The notes: generated by a model from the letters alone, not told the origin. A stretch of 35,347 nt of DNA from Candidatus Poribacteria bacterium (GCA_022820835.1 JAJEET010000060.1:1-35347); one strand, 5' to 3'; positions 1 to 8,957 are shown, numbered from the stretch's first letter. Numbers and translations are program-made.

Positions 1-114
1 GCGATGCGAAACACGGCACTCTCTGTTTTGCGATTCACTGGACATACAAAAATCACGGACGCACTCCAATATTTCGCAGCGAAACCTAAACTCGCAGTTA
101 ACATCATAAAATGA
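1..114 (+). CDS. C-terminal end of an ISAs1-like transposase (cut by window edge)
   Basis: Reading frame 1 is open from the first base to a TGA at 112-114 and gives 37 residues. They include AMRNTALSVLRFTGH and a KITDALQYFAAKP stretch. From memory this resembles the extreme C-terminus of ISAs1/H-repeat DDE transposases (pattern: RN-aLalLR-G-nIa-alr-A-dP). The catalytic residues lie outside the window. A right-end-like sequence follows 25 bp after the stop, which supports a transposon origin. The identification rests on a short stretch, so confidence is moderate. Confidence 0.5.
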   Translation, partial: AMRNTALSVLRFTGHTKITDALQYFAAKPKLAVNIIK

Positions 115-139
115 GAAACCCTACAATTGAATGACCCTG
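1..139 (+). mobile_element. Right end of an ISAs1-like insertion sequence
   Basis: The transposase tail ends at 114 and the sequence AATTGAATGACCCTG ends at 139. Its reverse complement, CAGGGTCATTCAATT, resembles the left terminus of the MITE at 22955 and a copy ending at 9001. The element would therefore end at 139, with any target duplication at about 140-149. The left end lies outside the window, so the duplication cannot be tested here. Confidence 0.5.
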
Positions 140-193
140 GGTGATCTATTTTTTGCTCTTGATAACTATGCGGAAACCTGCTATCATATTTTC

Positions 194-3100
194 ATGCCGC
201 ACCTCAACCTCAAACCCAGTCATAAGGCAATCCGCGACTATTACGCCACGCTCCAGCAATACGACCGACACGCCGTCACACATGAAGGCGCGGTCAGCAA
301 CCCGTTCGCTTTCTTATTGGATAGCTGCGCGAAACAGATGAACGCCACGCTCATCCCGCAATACGCGATGCGTGCGTCAAACGGGAATCGGATCGTTATT
401 GATGGCGCTATCCTCGACGAATACGGTCTCCCGTTCGCCTACTGGGAAGCGAAAGATATAGACGATGATCTCCTGAAAGCCGTCGCAGAAAAACAGCAGG
501 CTGGCTACCCACTCGATAATACCTTCTTCCAGACACCCGAACGCGTTATCCTCTACCAAAACGGACAAGTCGCCCTCGATCTGGACATCACCGAACCGGC
601 ACGGCTCATCGCGGCACTCCAGCATCTGTTCACATACACGCCACCCGCACTCGATAACTGGCAGACAGCTGTCTCGGACTTCAGAGAACATGTCCCCGAA
701 CTCGCAAACAGATTGAAAGAGCTGATTGACCAACGCCACGAAACCGATCCGTCGTTCAAAGAGGCGTTCTCCGATTTCTATGACACCTGCCGTACCGCCA
801 TCAATCCCGAACTCTCAGAGGATGCCGTCGAGGAGATGCTCATCCAACACATCCTCACGGAACGGATTTTCCGCACGGTTTTTGAACGGTCGGATTTCAC
901 ACGCAGAAACATCATCGCAGGCGAGATTGAAAACGTCAGTGACGCGCTGATGCGGCACGCCGTGAGCCGCGACGCGTTTCTCGCACCCCTGGATCGGTTC
1001 TATGTCGCTATCGAACAGGCAGCGACACTCTGCAGAGATTTCACACAGAAACAGCATTTCCTCAACACATTCTACGAGAAGTTTTTTCAAGGGTTCTCGG
1101 AGGATGTCGCAGACACACACGGCATCGTCTACACGCCGCAACCGATCGTCGATTTCATGGTGAAAAGTGTCGAGCGGATCCTCAAAACCGAGTTCGATCG
1201 CTCGTTGTCGGACACCGGCGTGCATATTATCGATCCGTTTGTCGGGACGGGGAACTTCATCGTCCGGCTCATGCAGGACATCCGCGGCACGGCATTGGAA
1301 GCGAAATACCGGCACGAACTCCACTGCAACGAGGTGATGCTGTTGCCGTACTACATCGCCAGTCTCAACATCGAGCAGGAATTCTTCCAACGGACGGGGA
1401 CGTATCTGCCGTTTGAAGGCATCGCATTGGCGGACACATTCGAGCTGCTTGAGAAGGAGCAAGGTGAACTCTTCACGCGTGAGAACACAGAACGTGTGAA
1501 GAGACAGAAGGCAGCGGATATGTTCGTCGTCATCGGCAACCCGCCTTACAACACACAACAAGTAAACGAAAGCGACAACAACAAAAACCGGAAATATGAG
1601 GCAATGGACGAACGCGTTGCAGAGACGTATGTAAAAGATTCTGGAGCCACACTGAGAAACAAACTCTACGATCCGTACGTCAAGGCAATTCGATGGGCAT
1701 CCGATAGAATCGGGGACGAAGGTGTTGTCGCTTTCGTGACCAACAACGGTTTTCTTAATGGCATGGCGTTTGACGGCATGCGGAAACATCTCGCACAGGA
1801 TTTTGATGCGGTTTACATCTTGGATTTGGGTGGGAATGTCCGCGAGAATCCAAAGTTGTCTGGGACAACGCACAACGTCTTCGGAATTCAGGTTGGTGTG
1901 AGTATTAATCTTCTTATCAAAAGAAGTCCGGTAGAAGTAAACCCAAAACCTACCCAAATCTTTTATGCACGCGTTGACGAATTTTGGCGGAAGGAAGAAA
2001 AATATCACTATCTCAATTCAAAGCAACACTATCAAAATATTGACTGGCAGCAGATGACACCTGATAGTCGATACACATGGCTAACAGAAGGGCTCCACGC
2101 CGAATTCGAGACGTTTATCCCGATAGGCAGTAAGGAAGCAAAAAATGCAAAAGGCGGAGAGACCCTTTTTAATCTCTACTCTCTCGGAGTCGCTACAAAC
2201 AGAGATGCTTTGGCTTACGCTTTTGATCTTGGGTTGCTGCAAAAACAGGTTGACGCATTTATTGAAATATACAACACCACTGTTGACAAGAAGAAAAGGC
2301 ACAACCGAGCAACGCCAGTTGAAGATTTCATTGATACAACTGACCCGCGCATCAAATGGACGCATCGGGTTAAGCAATCATTGGAAAAGTTGGAACCAAG
2401 CACCTATGAAGGTGAGAACTTTCGCACATCGTTATATCGTCCATTCTGTCAGAAGTATCTCTACTTTGATCATTTCTGGAATGAAAGGCGTTATCAGCAA
2501 CACCGAATTTTCCCGACACCAGAAACTGAATCGGAAAACAGGGTGATATGTGTACCGAGTAAGGGCGGACGTGCCGACTTTTGGTGTTATTTAACAAATG
2601 TAATTCCGAATTTGACAATAACTTCTATAGACGGAAGCCAGTGCTTTCCCTTCTATACCTACGACGAAAACGGCAAGAACCGACAGGAGAACATCACCGA
2701 TTGGGCATTGACAGAATTCCGATCCCACTACAACGACAACACCATCACCAAATGGAACATTTTCCACTACACCTACGCGCTCCTGCACCATCCTGCTTAC
2801 CGTGAGAAATACGAGATGAATCTCAAGCGCGACCTACCCCATATCCCGTTTGCCGAAGTTTTCTGGGGGGTCGCCAACGCTGGCGCGCAACTCGCAGACC
2901 TCCACGTTAACTACGAATCCGTACCGACATACAACGGATTGGAACACATCGAAACACCGGGGATGACAGTCGATTGGCGCGTCGAAAAGATGAAACTCTC
3001 CAAAGACAAGACGCAACTGAAATACAACGATTTCCTCACGATAGACGGCATCCCTGCTGAAGTGTATGATTACAAGTTAGGCAACCGGTCAGCGTTGGAG

Positions 3101-3262
3101 TGGGTGGTGGATCAGTATCGCGTAAAGGTAGACAGACGGAGCGGCATCGTCAGCGACCCGAACAGAGAATCGGAACCCCAGTCCATTGTAGACCTCATCG
3201 CCCGCGTCATCACCGTCAGCCTCAAGACAGTAGAAATTGTGCAGAATCTCCCGCATCTGTAG
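194..3262 (+). CDS. Single-chain restriction-modification enzyme (nuclease + N6-adenine methylase + specificity), type ISP/IIG-like, helicase-less
   Basis: Predicted to methylate adenine in a specific DNA site and cut unmodified DNA. The frame opens at 131, but that ATG lies inside the probable IS end, so I prefer the ATG at 194 (1022 aa, MPHLNLKPSH). Neither start has a good Shine-Dalgarno sequence. Counting from 194, a PD-(D/E)xK-like nuclease is near the N-terminus (Asp 70 or 75, then W-E85-A-K87). The methylase motif I DPFVGTGNF is at about 347 and motif IV GNPPY at about 448-452. The stretch after NPPY and the roughly 500-residue C-terminal half match the LlaBIII-type specificity region as I remember it. 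Full type ISP enzymes are about 1600 aa with an SF2 helicase between nuclease and methylase; no Walker A or DExH motif is seen here. The domain order therefore resembles type IIG/IIL enzymes. An IS end lies directly upstream, so expression may be altered. Confidence 0.85.
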   Translation: MPHLNLKPSHKAIRDYYATLQQYDRHAVTHEGAVSNPFAFLLDSCAKQMNATLIPQYAMRASNGNRIVIDGAILDEYGLPFAYWEAKDIDDDLLKAVAEKQQAGYPLDNTFFQTPERVILYQNGQVALDLDITEPARLIAALQHLFTYTPPALDNWQTAVSDFREHVPELANRLKELIDQRHETDPSFKEAFSDFYDTCRTAINPELSEDAVEEMLIQHILTERIFRTVFERSDFTRRNIIAGEIENVSDALMRHAVSRDAFLAPLDRFYVAIEQAATLCRDFTQKQHFLNTFYEKFFQGFSEDVADTHGIVYTPQPIVDFMVKSVERILKTEFDRSLSDTGVHIIDPFVGTGNFIVRLMQDIRGTALEAKYRHELHCNEVMLLPYYIASLNIEQEFFQRTGTYLPFEGIALADTFELLEKEQGELFTRENTERVKRQKAADMFVVIGNPPYNTQQVNESDNNKNRKYEAMDERVAETYVKDSGATLRNKLYDPYVKAIRWASDRIGDEGVVAFVTNNGFLNGMAFDGMRKHLAQDFDAVYILDLGGNVRENPKLSGTTHNVFGIQVGVSINLLIKRSPVEVNPKPTQIFYARVDEFWRKEEKYHYLNSKQHYQNIDWQQMTPDSRYTWLTEGLHAEFETFIPIGSKEAKNAKGGETLFNLYSLGVATNRDALAYAFDLGLLQKQVDAFIEIYNTTVDKKKRHNRATPVEDFIDTTDPRIKWTHRVKQSLEKLEPSTYEGENFRTSLYRPFCQKYLYFDHFWNERRYQQHRIFPTPETESENRVICVPSKGGRADFWCYLTNVIPNLTITSIDGSQCFPFYTYDENGKNRQENITDWALTEFRSHYNDNTITKWNIFHYTYALLHHPAYREKYEMNLKRDLPHIPFAEVFWGVANAGAQLADLHVNYESVPTYNGLEHIETPGMTVDWRVEKMKLSKDKTQLKYNDFLTIDGIPAEVYDYKLGNRSALEWVVDQYRVKVDRRSGIVSDPNRESEPQSIVDLIARVITVSLKTVEIVQNLPHL

Positions 3263-3308
3263 TGGCAATGCAGCGGAGACCCTTGACGACATCCATCTGT
3301 AAACCTTG

Positions 3309-3971
3309 TCAATATCCGTGCGGGATTTCTTCGTCAGACAACCAAAGACCGAGCAGATTCGTGAGTTCTGGGTCATAATTCTTGAACGCATCCCGCGTTT
3401 TAAATTCATGATCCTTACCGAGATAATACCACATTCGGACCCCTTCCGCCCAATACTCGTCTACCGGTGAGTATTGCAACTTCCAATTGTCTGGCGTAAA
3501 ATATTTATCTGCCCATAATCCGAGTTTCATCGCTTGATTGTAAGCACGATTTAAGGATGGGTTAAACTCTGGGTCCATCCGCGAAACAACGTAATGGATC
3601 GCATGTCCGAACTCGTGAACAAATGTTTGCATGCTCGGTCTATTCTTCCGTTCGATATGTGAAGCAAAACGACCGGGGAACCCTAAAGACTCTGACGGTG
3701 ATAACGCGATCCCTCTCGATTTTGATGTGCGATCATCCAATCCGAGAGCTGCTGTGAGACTTTCTCCGGGGACAACAAGAATGAACTCATAGCCAGATAG
3801 TTTGCTAAGAATCTCTGGATGTTTGGAGGTGATTGTTAAGATGATCTTCCGCGCCGCGTAAAAAGCGTCATCGCTCACCCTATCGGACCCCGTGATTGTC
3901 ATCTCCCCGACATCGAGATACTTTAGGACTTGGATTTTACCCTGTGCTTCTGGAACGCTTCGACTCCGCAT
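3309..3971 (-). CDS. Zincin-like metallopeptidase (HEFGH)
   Basis: A 220-residue protein with no signal peptide. A zinc-binding HEFGH motif (HExxH) lies within TFVHEFGHAIHYV near residue 140. About 35 residues later EYWAEG could supply a glutamate as third zinc ligand, as in gluzincins. The N-terminal part has no recognised domain. AAAGG at 3981-3985 lies 9 nt before the ATG, so the start is well supported. The gene converges on the restriction gene with a 46-bp gap. A TATAAT -10 candidate lies at 4039-4044 on this strand. It resembles lethal-factor-type or putative zinc metallopeptidases found beside mobile DNA, but the family and substrate are not determined. Confidence 0.65.
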   Translation of the reverse strand: MRSRSVPEAQGKIQVLKYLDVGEMTITGSDRVSDDAFYAARKIILTITSKHPEILSKLSGYEFILVVPGESLTAALGLDDRTSKSRGIALSPSESLGFPGRFASHIERKNRPSMQTFVHEFGHAIHYVVSRMDPEFNPSLNRAYNQAMKLGLWADKYFTPDNWKLQYSPVDEYWAEGVRMWYYLGKDHEFKTRDAFKNYDPELTNLLGLWLSDEEIPHGY

Positions 3972-4038
3972 TTTTAAAATCCTTTTTGGATAATTTGTGG
4001 GTTATCTTTCGTTTTTATCGGTTTTTATTTTTCATGCA

Positions 4039-4044
4039 ATTATA
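4039..4044 (-). promoter_or_regulatory. Candidate -10 box for the metallopeptidase gene
   Basis: A perfect TATAAT on the minus strand, about 70 bp upstream of the ATG at 3971. The -35 position (4062-4067, GGCATC) matches consensus poorly, so only the -10 is supported. Confidence 0.35.
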
Positions 4045-4159
4045 CCATATTTTGGCGTGCGGATGCCACATCGATCCTTAACAAAAACCAATGTGCGTTG
4101 CATTTTTTTTCTTTGTGTGATACATTGTATAAACTCCAAATAAAACGGAGGCAACAAAA

Positions 4160-4585
4160 ATGATAAATCAGCCGACAATCAATCTCTTTTGGGCGAAAGG
4201 TAAGAACAACGCTTGGTGTTCATTGGATCAAGTGGACCTTAGTCACAGTTACTATGATAACTTTGAAGGATTCATCTACATTATCTGGTACTGGAATAAG
4301 TTCGGTGAGGCAGTAACAATCAAAGTCGGGCAAGGAAATATTAGAGAGAGACTTAAAGCACATAACACAGACCCGCAAATTCAAGCCTACGCACATCTGA
4401 ATTTGCTCGTCACGTGGACAAGTCTACCATCAAACTTACTTGATGGTGCGGAGGCGTACCTCGGCAAAGTTTTGAAACCGAGAGTCGGGTCGCTGTTCCC
4501 AGACGCTAAACCTATTCCCGTGTCACTCCCGTTCCCTATGGATCTCCTGCCGAGCCGAGTTGATCAGCAAGCGCGCCCCTATTGA
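4160..4585 (+). CDS. Small GIY-YIG-like protein
   Basis: A 141-residue protein. GFIYII at 37-42, followed by IKVGQG at 54-59, RERLKAH at 62-68 and a glutamate in AEAYL at about 98, follow the order of the GIY-YIG nuclease core (GIY, YIG, Arg/His, Glu). The core here is degenerate (FIY and KVG in place of GIY and YIG), so catalysis is uncertain. GGAGG lies 9 nt before the ATG. A possible promoter upstream is TTGCAT (4098-4103), a 17-bp spacer and TACATT. The next gene begins 26 bp after the stop, so the two may be cotranscribed. Alternative: a stand-alone GIY-YIG domain that senses or binds DNA without cutting. Confidence 0.55.
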   Translation: MINQPTINLFWAKGKNNAWCSLDQVDLSHSYYDNFEGFIYIIWYWNKFGEAVTIKVGQGNIRERLKAHNTDPQIQAYAHLNLLVTWTSLPSNLLDGAEAYLGKVLKPRVGSLFPDAKPIPVSLPFPMDLLPSRVDQQARPY

Positions 4586-4611
4586 TAAAAATACAATCAA
4601 GGAGACTTTCA

Positions 4612-5559
4612 ATGGCTAAAATCAAGGTACTGATCGCCAGTGACATCAGCCAAGAGGTGGCGGATATGCTACAAGACGCGCCACCGGAGATGGAAATAAA
4701 CTTCTTGCCGGAAGGCGAATCTCTCAGCGATCACCTTTCAGATGTTGAAATCCTCTACGGAAGGGTGTCGGAATCCGCATTCCCGCATGCGACATCCCTC
4801 CAGTGGGTGATGCAGCCTTTCGTCGGGGTCGAAGGTTCAATGTATCCCGCTTTCAAGGAGAGTGCCATCACACTCGTGAACAGCAAACGGTTATATGGAC
4901 CCCAACTCGCCGAACACGCGTTCGCACTACTGCTGGCACTGACGCGTGGCATCAATACACAACTCAACTTGATGCAAGAGAAAGAGTGGAAATGGCTACC
5001 GTGTGTCGAGGTATCGGGAATGACAATGGGCGTTCTCGGACTCGGTGGTATCGGTAGAGCCGTCGCGCAACGCGCGAAAGCCTTTGATTTCGACGTGATT
5101 GCCGTGGACCCGGAACCGATGGAAAAACCGGAAACCGTCGATGAACTCGGACAACTCGATTGGTTACCCGAATTTTTATCCCGTTCCGATGTCTTAACGG
5201 TCTGCTGCCCCATCACACCAGAGACGCACAAACTGCTTTCACACGCCGAATTCGATGCCTTACCGGACGGGAGTTATCTCGTTAATGTCAGTCGCGGTCG
5301 GGTGATTGATGAAGAAGCACTGATCGCTGCCCTGGAAAGTGGAAAGTTGGCAGGTGCTGGGTTGGATGTCACATATACCGAACCGTGTCCGCAGGATAGC
5401 CCACTCTGGACGTTTCCAAACGTGATTTTAACTTCGCACACTGCCGGTGCCTCGCAAAACATAGCGAAACGGGCAATGGAGCTCTTTGTTGAGAACATGC
5501 ACAGATACGTGAACAGCGAACCGTTAATCAACGTTGTCGATAAAGAAAAAGGGTATTAA
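4612..5559 (+). CDS. D-isomer-specific 2-hydroxyacid dehydrogenase
   Basis: Predicted cytosolic NAD(P)-dependent oxidoreductase interconverting a 2-keto acid and a D-2-hydroxyacid. The start is the ATG at 4612 with AAGGAGA just upstream (315 aa), rather than the in-frame TTG at 4582. The Rossmann motif GLGGIG is at 143-148, followed by an acidic residue at the end of beta-2 (AVDP). The catalytic triad is visible: R228 in VSRGR, E257 in TYTEP and H276 in TSHTAG. Length and motif spacing are normal for the family. The substrate (glyoxylate, hydroxypyruvate, phosphoglycerate or other) cannot be read from the sequence. Its stop codon overlaps that of the convergent enolase-superfamily gene. Confidence 0.9.
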   Translation: MAKIKVLIASDISQEVADMLQDAPPEMEINFLPEGESLSDHLSDVEILYGRVSESAFPHATSLQWVMQPFVGVEGSMYPAFKESAITLVNSKRLYGPQLAEHAFALLLALTRGINTQLNLMQEKEWKWLPCVEVSGMTMGVLGLGGIGRAVAQRAKAFDFDVIAVDPEPMEKPETVDELGQLDWLPEFLSRSDVLTVCCPITPETHKLLSHAEFDALPDGSYLVNVSRGRVIDEEALIAALESGKLAGAGLDVTYTEPCPQDSPLWTFPNVILTSHTAGASQNIAKRAMELFVENMHRYVNSEPLINVVDKEKGY

Positions 5560-6698
5560 CCATCTATTACAAATGCCTCCAACGCCTCTGTATCAATAGT
5601 AACACCGAGTCCGGGCGTATCGTCGAGGACAAATGCCCCGTCTTGAACCGTCGGCTTTCTGCTTGTAATTTGCCCTTTCATCTCGTAGGCACCCGGCGAA
5701 TGCTCCATGATAAGAAAGTTCGGGATCGCCGCCGAGAATTGGATCGTTGCAGCGATGGACAGGATCCCGCCACCACCGATGTGCGGTGTCACAGGGATGT
5801 TATAGGTATCGGCAAGGCTTGCGATGCGTTTCCCCTCCGTGAGTCCGGTGCGTGCAATATCGGGCATTGTGATGTCGCAGGCGCGGCGTTCAAAGACCTC
5901 CCGCAACTCAAAACGGGTGCGTGTCCATTCACCAATAGCGACAGACATGTCTAACGCTGCTGCCAATGCCGCCTGTCCAGGGATGTCTTCTGGCACCGTC
6001 GGCGATTCCAACCACATCACATCGAGTTCTTCAAGCCCGCGTCCGAGCATCGTCGCCTCTGGCACACTGTATTGCGTATGGAGATCTACCATCAACTTAA
6101 CCTTCGGGCCCACACGTTCCCGCACCGCTGCGACGATCTCTAAAATCTCAGCACGGCTAAGCGTCGAATGAATCTTCAAACCGGCATACCCCTCCGAAAC
6201 AGACTTAGCCGCCTGTTCCGCAGCCGCCTCCGGTGAACTACCACCGACACCCGCGTACAGAGGGATCCTATCCCGATACCGACCGCCAAGCACCTTGTGA
6301 ACCGGTTTCCCTGTCGTCTGACCGATAATGTCCCAGAGTGCGATGTCGCATCCCGCGAGTGCATCGATATAAAAGCCTGTATAGTGTCCACGTTCCCGCA
6401 TCCCTGCGAACATACGTTGCCAGAGATATTCCACATCAAATGGGTCTTGCCCCATCAGTATCGGACGGCAGAGGTCTTCGACTGCCGTTTTCGATGTCCG
6501 CGGGGACACAGGACTCTGTCCCTCACCATAGCCGACGATACCCTCTGATGTCGTTATCCGGACGACCATCGTTTCGTGGTGCCGAGCGTAGATGCAACGC
6601 CACCCCTCGGCTGGTAAATAATAATTCTCAGTCGGTTGCTCGGACGACTTCTCTGTTTGATATCGGAGTGCAAACGCTTCAACTTGTGTTATTTTCAT
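5556..6698 (-). CDS. Mandelate racemase/muconate lactonizing enzyme family (enolase superfamily) sugar-acid dehydratase-like
   Basis: Predicted Mg2+-dependent enzyme that abstracts the alpha-proton of a carboxylate, typically a sugar acid. I prefer the ATG at 6698 (MKITQVEAF, 380 aa), because AAGGA at 6708-6712 lies 9 nt upstream; the ATG at 6704 has only 3 nt spacing. Numbering from 6704: K177-I-H179 at the end of strand 2, metal ligands D207, E233 and E259, then D282 and H308 forming the MR-type Asp-His pair. The second Lys of the usual KxK is a His here, and D207 is followed by L-H rather than x-N, so the substrate may differ from mandelate or glucarate. The N-terminal capping domain is present. 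It converges with the dehydrogenase, with stop codons overlapping by a few bases. Confidence 0.88.
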   Translation of the reverse strand: MKITQVEAFALRYQTEKSSEQPTENYYLPAEGWRCIYARHHETMVVRITTSEGIVGYGEGQSPVSPRTSKTAVEDLCRPILMGQDPFDVEYLWQRMFAGMRERGHYTGFYIDALAGCDIALWDIIGQTTGKPVHKVLGGRYRDRIPLYAGVGGSSPEAAAEQAAKSVSEGYAGLKIHSTLSRAEILEIVAAVRERVGPKVKLMVDLHTQYSVPEATMLGRGLEELDVMWLESPTVPEDIPGQAALAAALDMSVAIGEWTRTRFELREVFERRACDITMPDIARTGLTEGKRIASLADTYNIPVTPHIGGGGILSIAATIQFSAAIPNFLIMEHSPGAYEMKGQITSRKPTVQDGAFVLDDTPGLGVTIDTEALEAFVIDG

Positions 6699-6833
6699 GG
6701 TCATACATCCTTATGGCTATCAGAGGAATGGTTATAAGTTATAAGTTATAGGTTATAAGTTAAGAAGGTTCTTTGAACAGTTCTGTTCTCTGTGAAGGTT
6801 GCCACAGAGAACTTCTTTAACTGCTAACCAAAA

Positions 6834-6852
6834 GGTTTTTCGCAGAAAAACC
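6834..6852 (+). repeat. C(GNA)G hairpin, copy 1
   Basis: GGTTTTTC-GCA-GAAAAACC is a perfect 8-bp stem with a GCA triloop, followed by GTACTTATAACT. Confidence 0.7.
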
Positions 6853-6885
6853 GTACTTATAACTTATAACTACTGAAAACTGAAA

Positions 6886-6906
6886 GATTTTTTCGCAGAA
6901 AAAATC
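6886..6906 (+). repeat. C(GNA)G hairpin, copy 2
   Basis: Arm GATTTTTTC, loop GCA and the complementary arm form a perfect 9-bp stem. It is followed by GTACTGATAACT. Compared with copy 1 the second stem pair changes from G-C to A-T on both sides. Confidence 0.7.
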
Positions 6907-7049
6907 GTACTGATAACTGATAACTATTAACTATTACCCCTTGAACTTTTAACTGAATCAACGTAAAATATAAGCGGACGGTTCACTTTTCTACAACAAC
7001 ATATCAACCCCTTTTCGACCAAGTAGCCTCTTCCTTACCTGCTAAGCCG

Positions 7050-8957
7050 ATGCACGAAAAAATCACATTACGCACGATCCTCATATCGTTGCTGCTCTTG
7101 CCGTTCATTTATAAATGGCACATCGAATGTGAGGCACTCCGATACACCTTCCCAACGTTGATGGCACCGTTCTACAGCGTCGTTTTCACACTCCTTGTTA
7201 TCGCCGTGTTCAATATCGTCATAAAAAAGTACGCTGCAAAACACGCATTGACGGGCGGTGAACTCATCAGCCTTTATATTTTGATGTCAATAACACTGCT
7301 CTTCATGTCTTACGACATGTTCCTTCCACTTGTTTCAATTATCGTCCACGCCTTCTATTTCGCTACCCCTGAAAACGAGTGGCGCGAATTGTTCTGGAGT
7401 TATCTGCCAGACTGGTTGACCATCAACGATTCGAGCATCCTCCACGCTTTCTATCTCGGTGATACACCTCTCTTTGAAACGCACTACCTCATGAAATGGT
7501 TGATCCCAACGTTCTGGTGGTGCGTCTTCACCTTCGCGCTTATATTCGTGATGCAGTGTATCAACGTCATCATCCGCAAACAGTGGACGGAGCAGGAACG
7601 TCTTGTGTATCCGATCGTCGAACTCCCGTACCAACTCGCTTACAACACGAACCGATTTTTACGGAGTCGTGCGATGTGGTGTGGCTTCGGTATCGCGGCG
7701 ATCATTAGCCTCGCCAACGGACTGAACATGTTTTTCCCGTCGATTCCGGCTTTCCCGAATAAACACATACCCCTCGATGGATTATTCACTGAAAGACCCT
7801 GGACCGCCCTCCTTCGCGGCGGGAATGCAATTATTGTCTATCCGTTCGCTGTCGGACTCGGTTTCCTGATGCCTCTGGAACTACTCACATCTTGTCTGCT
7901 CTTCTTCTTCCTGTATAAAATCCAATATTTCGTTGCCATCCTCACTGGATTAGAGAACATTCCCGGTTTCCCTTATCCCTATGAACAGAACATCGGCGCA
8001 TACATCGGTATCTGTGCAGTTGCGTTGTGGGGTACACGTCGGCAGATTTGGCGCGCCCTCCGGGCAGCATTCGGACGAAAACAGATAACAGATACGAATG
8101 AACCGATGCGCTACCGAACCGCGTTTCTCGGAATCGTTCTCGGTGGTATATTCATTGTCGGGTTTGCGATGCGCGGCGGAATGGCGATGTGGATCGCCGT
8201 GCTATTTTTCGTCGCACATTTCGCGACGATCGCGATCCCCTTGACGCGAATTCGCGCACAGATCGGTTTCCCTATCCACTCAACAACCTTTATCGGACCG
8301 CACCACAGCCTCGTGAGCATACTCGGTACGCGTCGGATCGGCGCACGAAATCTCACATGGTTCTCGCTCTTTTTCTGGTTCAACAGAGACAATCGGAGCC
8401 ATCCGATGCCGCACCAACTCGAAGCCTTTAAACTCGCCGAACGCGGGAACCTCGACGTGAAAGGACTCTCTCGCCTGATGCTTATTCTGACAGTTATCGC
8501 GATGCCGTTATGTATCTTCATGTTGGTAGAGACGTTCTTTGAACTCGGCGTTAATTCCGGCAAGGTCGGTGGACAAATCAACAGTTTTGGCGGTCGCGCC
8601 TACCGCTTTCTTGAGGGGTGGCTCACGTCCCCGCAAGATCCGAATACCGGTCATATCGCTGCGATTACGATCGGTTTCTGTGTTACAATCCTGCTCTCCG
8701 CTGTACGGAGCCGACTCTTCTGGTGGCCGATTCATCCGCTCGGATATGGGGTCTCCTTCCATCTTCATCTGTTCTGGGCAGCGTTTGCCATCAGCGCACT
8801 CGCGAAATGGAGCGTCCTAAAATATGGTGGACTCGGTCTCTACCGGAAAACAGTGCCACTGTTCCTCGGATTGGCGCTCGGTGATTTCGTTATGGGAAGT
8901 TTCTGGAACATCTTAAGCATTATTCTTGATAGACCGACGTATACTTTCTACTATTAA
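7050..8957 (+). CDS. Multi-pass membrane protein, DUF6785/DUF6784-like (possible transporter)
   Basis: A 635-residue inner-membrane protein. I count roughly 12-14 hydrophobic segments, for example near residues 8-24, 35-60, 70-95, 150-175, 210-225 and 260-310, and several more between 355 and 630. A conserved-looking cytoplasmic stretch, QWTEQERLVYPIVELPYQL, lies at about 175-195. From memory this matches large uncharacterised proteins of Planctomycetes and Poribacteria (DUF6785), distantly similar to oligopeptide-type transporters. No Shine-Dalgarno is obvious before the ATG at 7050, but the frame begins there and no better start is visible. It diverges from the enolase-superfamily gene, so a role in uptake of its substrate is only a guess. 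Confidence 0.65.
   Translation: MHEKITLRTILISLLLLPFIYKWHIECEALRYTFPTLMAPFYSVVFTLLVIAVFNIVIKKYAAKHALTGGELISLYILMSITLLFMSYDMFLPLVSIIVHAFYFATPENEWRELFWSYLPDWLTINDSSILHAFYLGDTPLFETHYLMKWLIPTFWWCVFTFALIFVMQCINVIIRKQWTEQERLVYPIVELPYQLAYNTNRFLRSRAMWCGFGIAAIISLANGLNMFFPSIPAFPNKHIPLDGLFTERPWTALLRGGNAIIVYPFAVGLGFLMPLELLTSCLLFFFLYKIQYFVAILTGLENIPGFPYPYEQNIGAYIGICAVALWGTRRQIWRALRAAFGRKQITDTNEPMRYRTAFLGIVLGGIFIVGFAMRGGMAMWIAVLFFVAHFATIAIPLTRIRAQIGFPIHSTTFIGPHHSLVSILGTRRIGARNLTWFSLFFWFNRDNRSHPMPHQLEAFKLAERGNLDVKGLSRLMLILTVIAMPLCIFMLVETFFELGVNSGKVGGQINSFGGRAYRFLEGWLTSPQDPNTGHIAAITIGFCVTILLSAVRSRLFWWPIHPLGYGVSFHLHLFWAAFAISALAKWSVLKYGGLGLYRKTVPLFLGLALGDFVMGSFWNILSIILDRPTYTFYY

Larger units (their letters stand above)
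6727..6950. repeat. 7-bp unit repeat arrays with two hairpins (composite intergenic repeat)
   Basis: This fills most of the 351-bp gap between two divergent genes. It starts with four tandem copies of GTTATAA or a one-base variant (6729-6756), then GTTAAGAAGGTTCTTT and an imperfect inverted copy around 6808-6830. Two perfect hairpins with the loop C(GCA)G follow (6834-6852 and 6886-6906), each followed by ACTTATA or ACTGATA units. No coding potential or clear promoter is seen. Related arrays occur at 10873, 17354 and 35083. Confidence 0.75.

Noticed and set aside
815..2008. Long open frame (397 codons) on the minus strand opposite the restriction gene
   Set aside because: It lies wholly inside a gene with clear methylase motifs on the plus strand, its translation shows no family pattern and it has no ribosome site. 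It is a shadow frame.
4582..4611. Upstream in-frame TTG start for the dehydrogenase
   Set aside because: The ATG at 4612 has a clear AAGGAGA and aligns with the usual N-terminus of the family.
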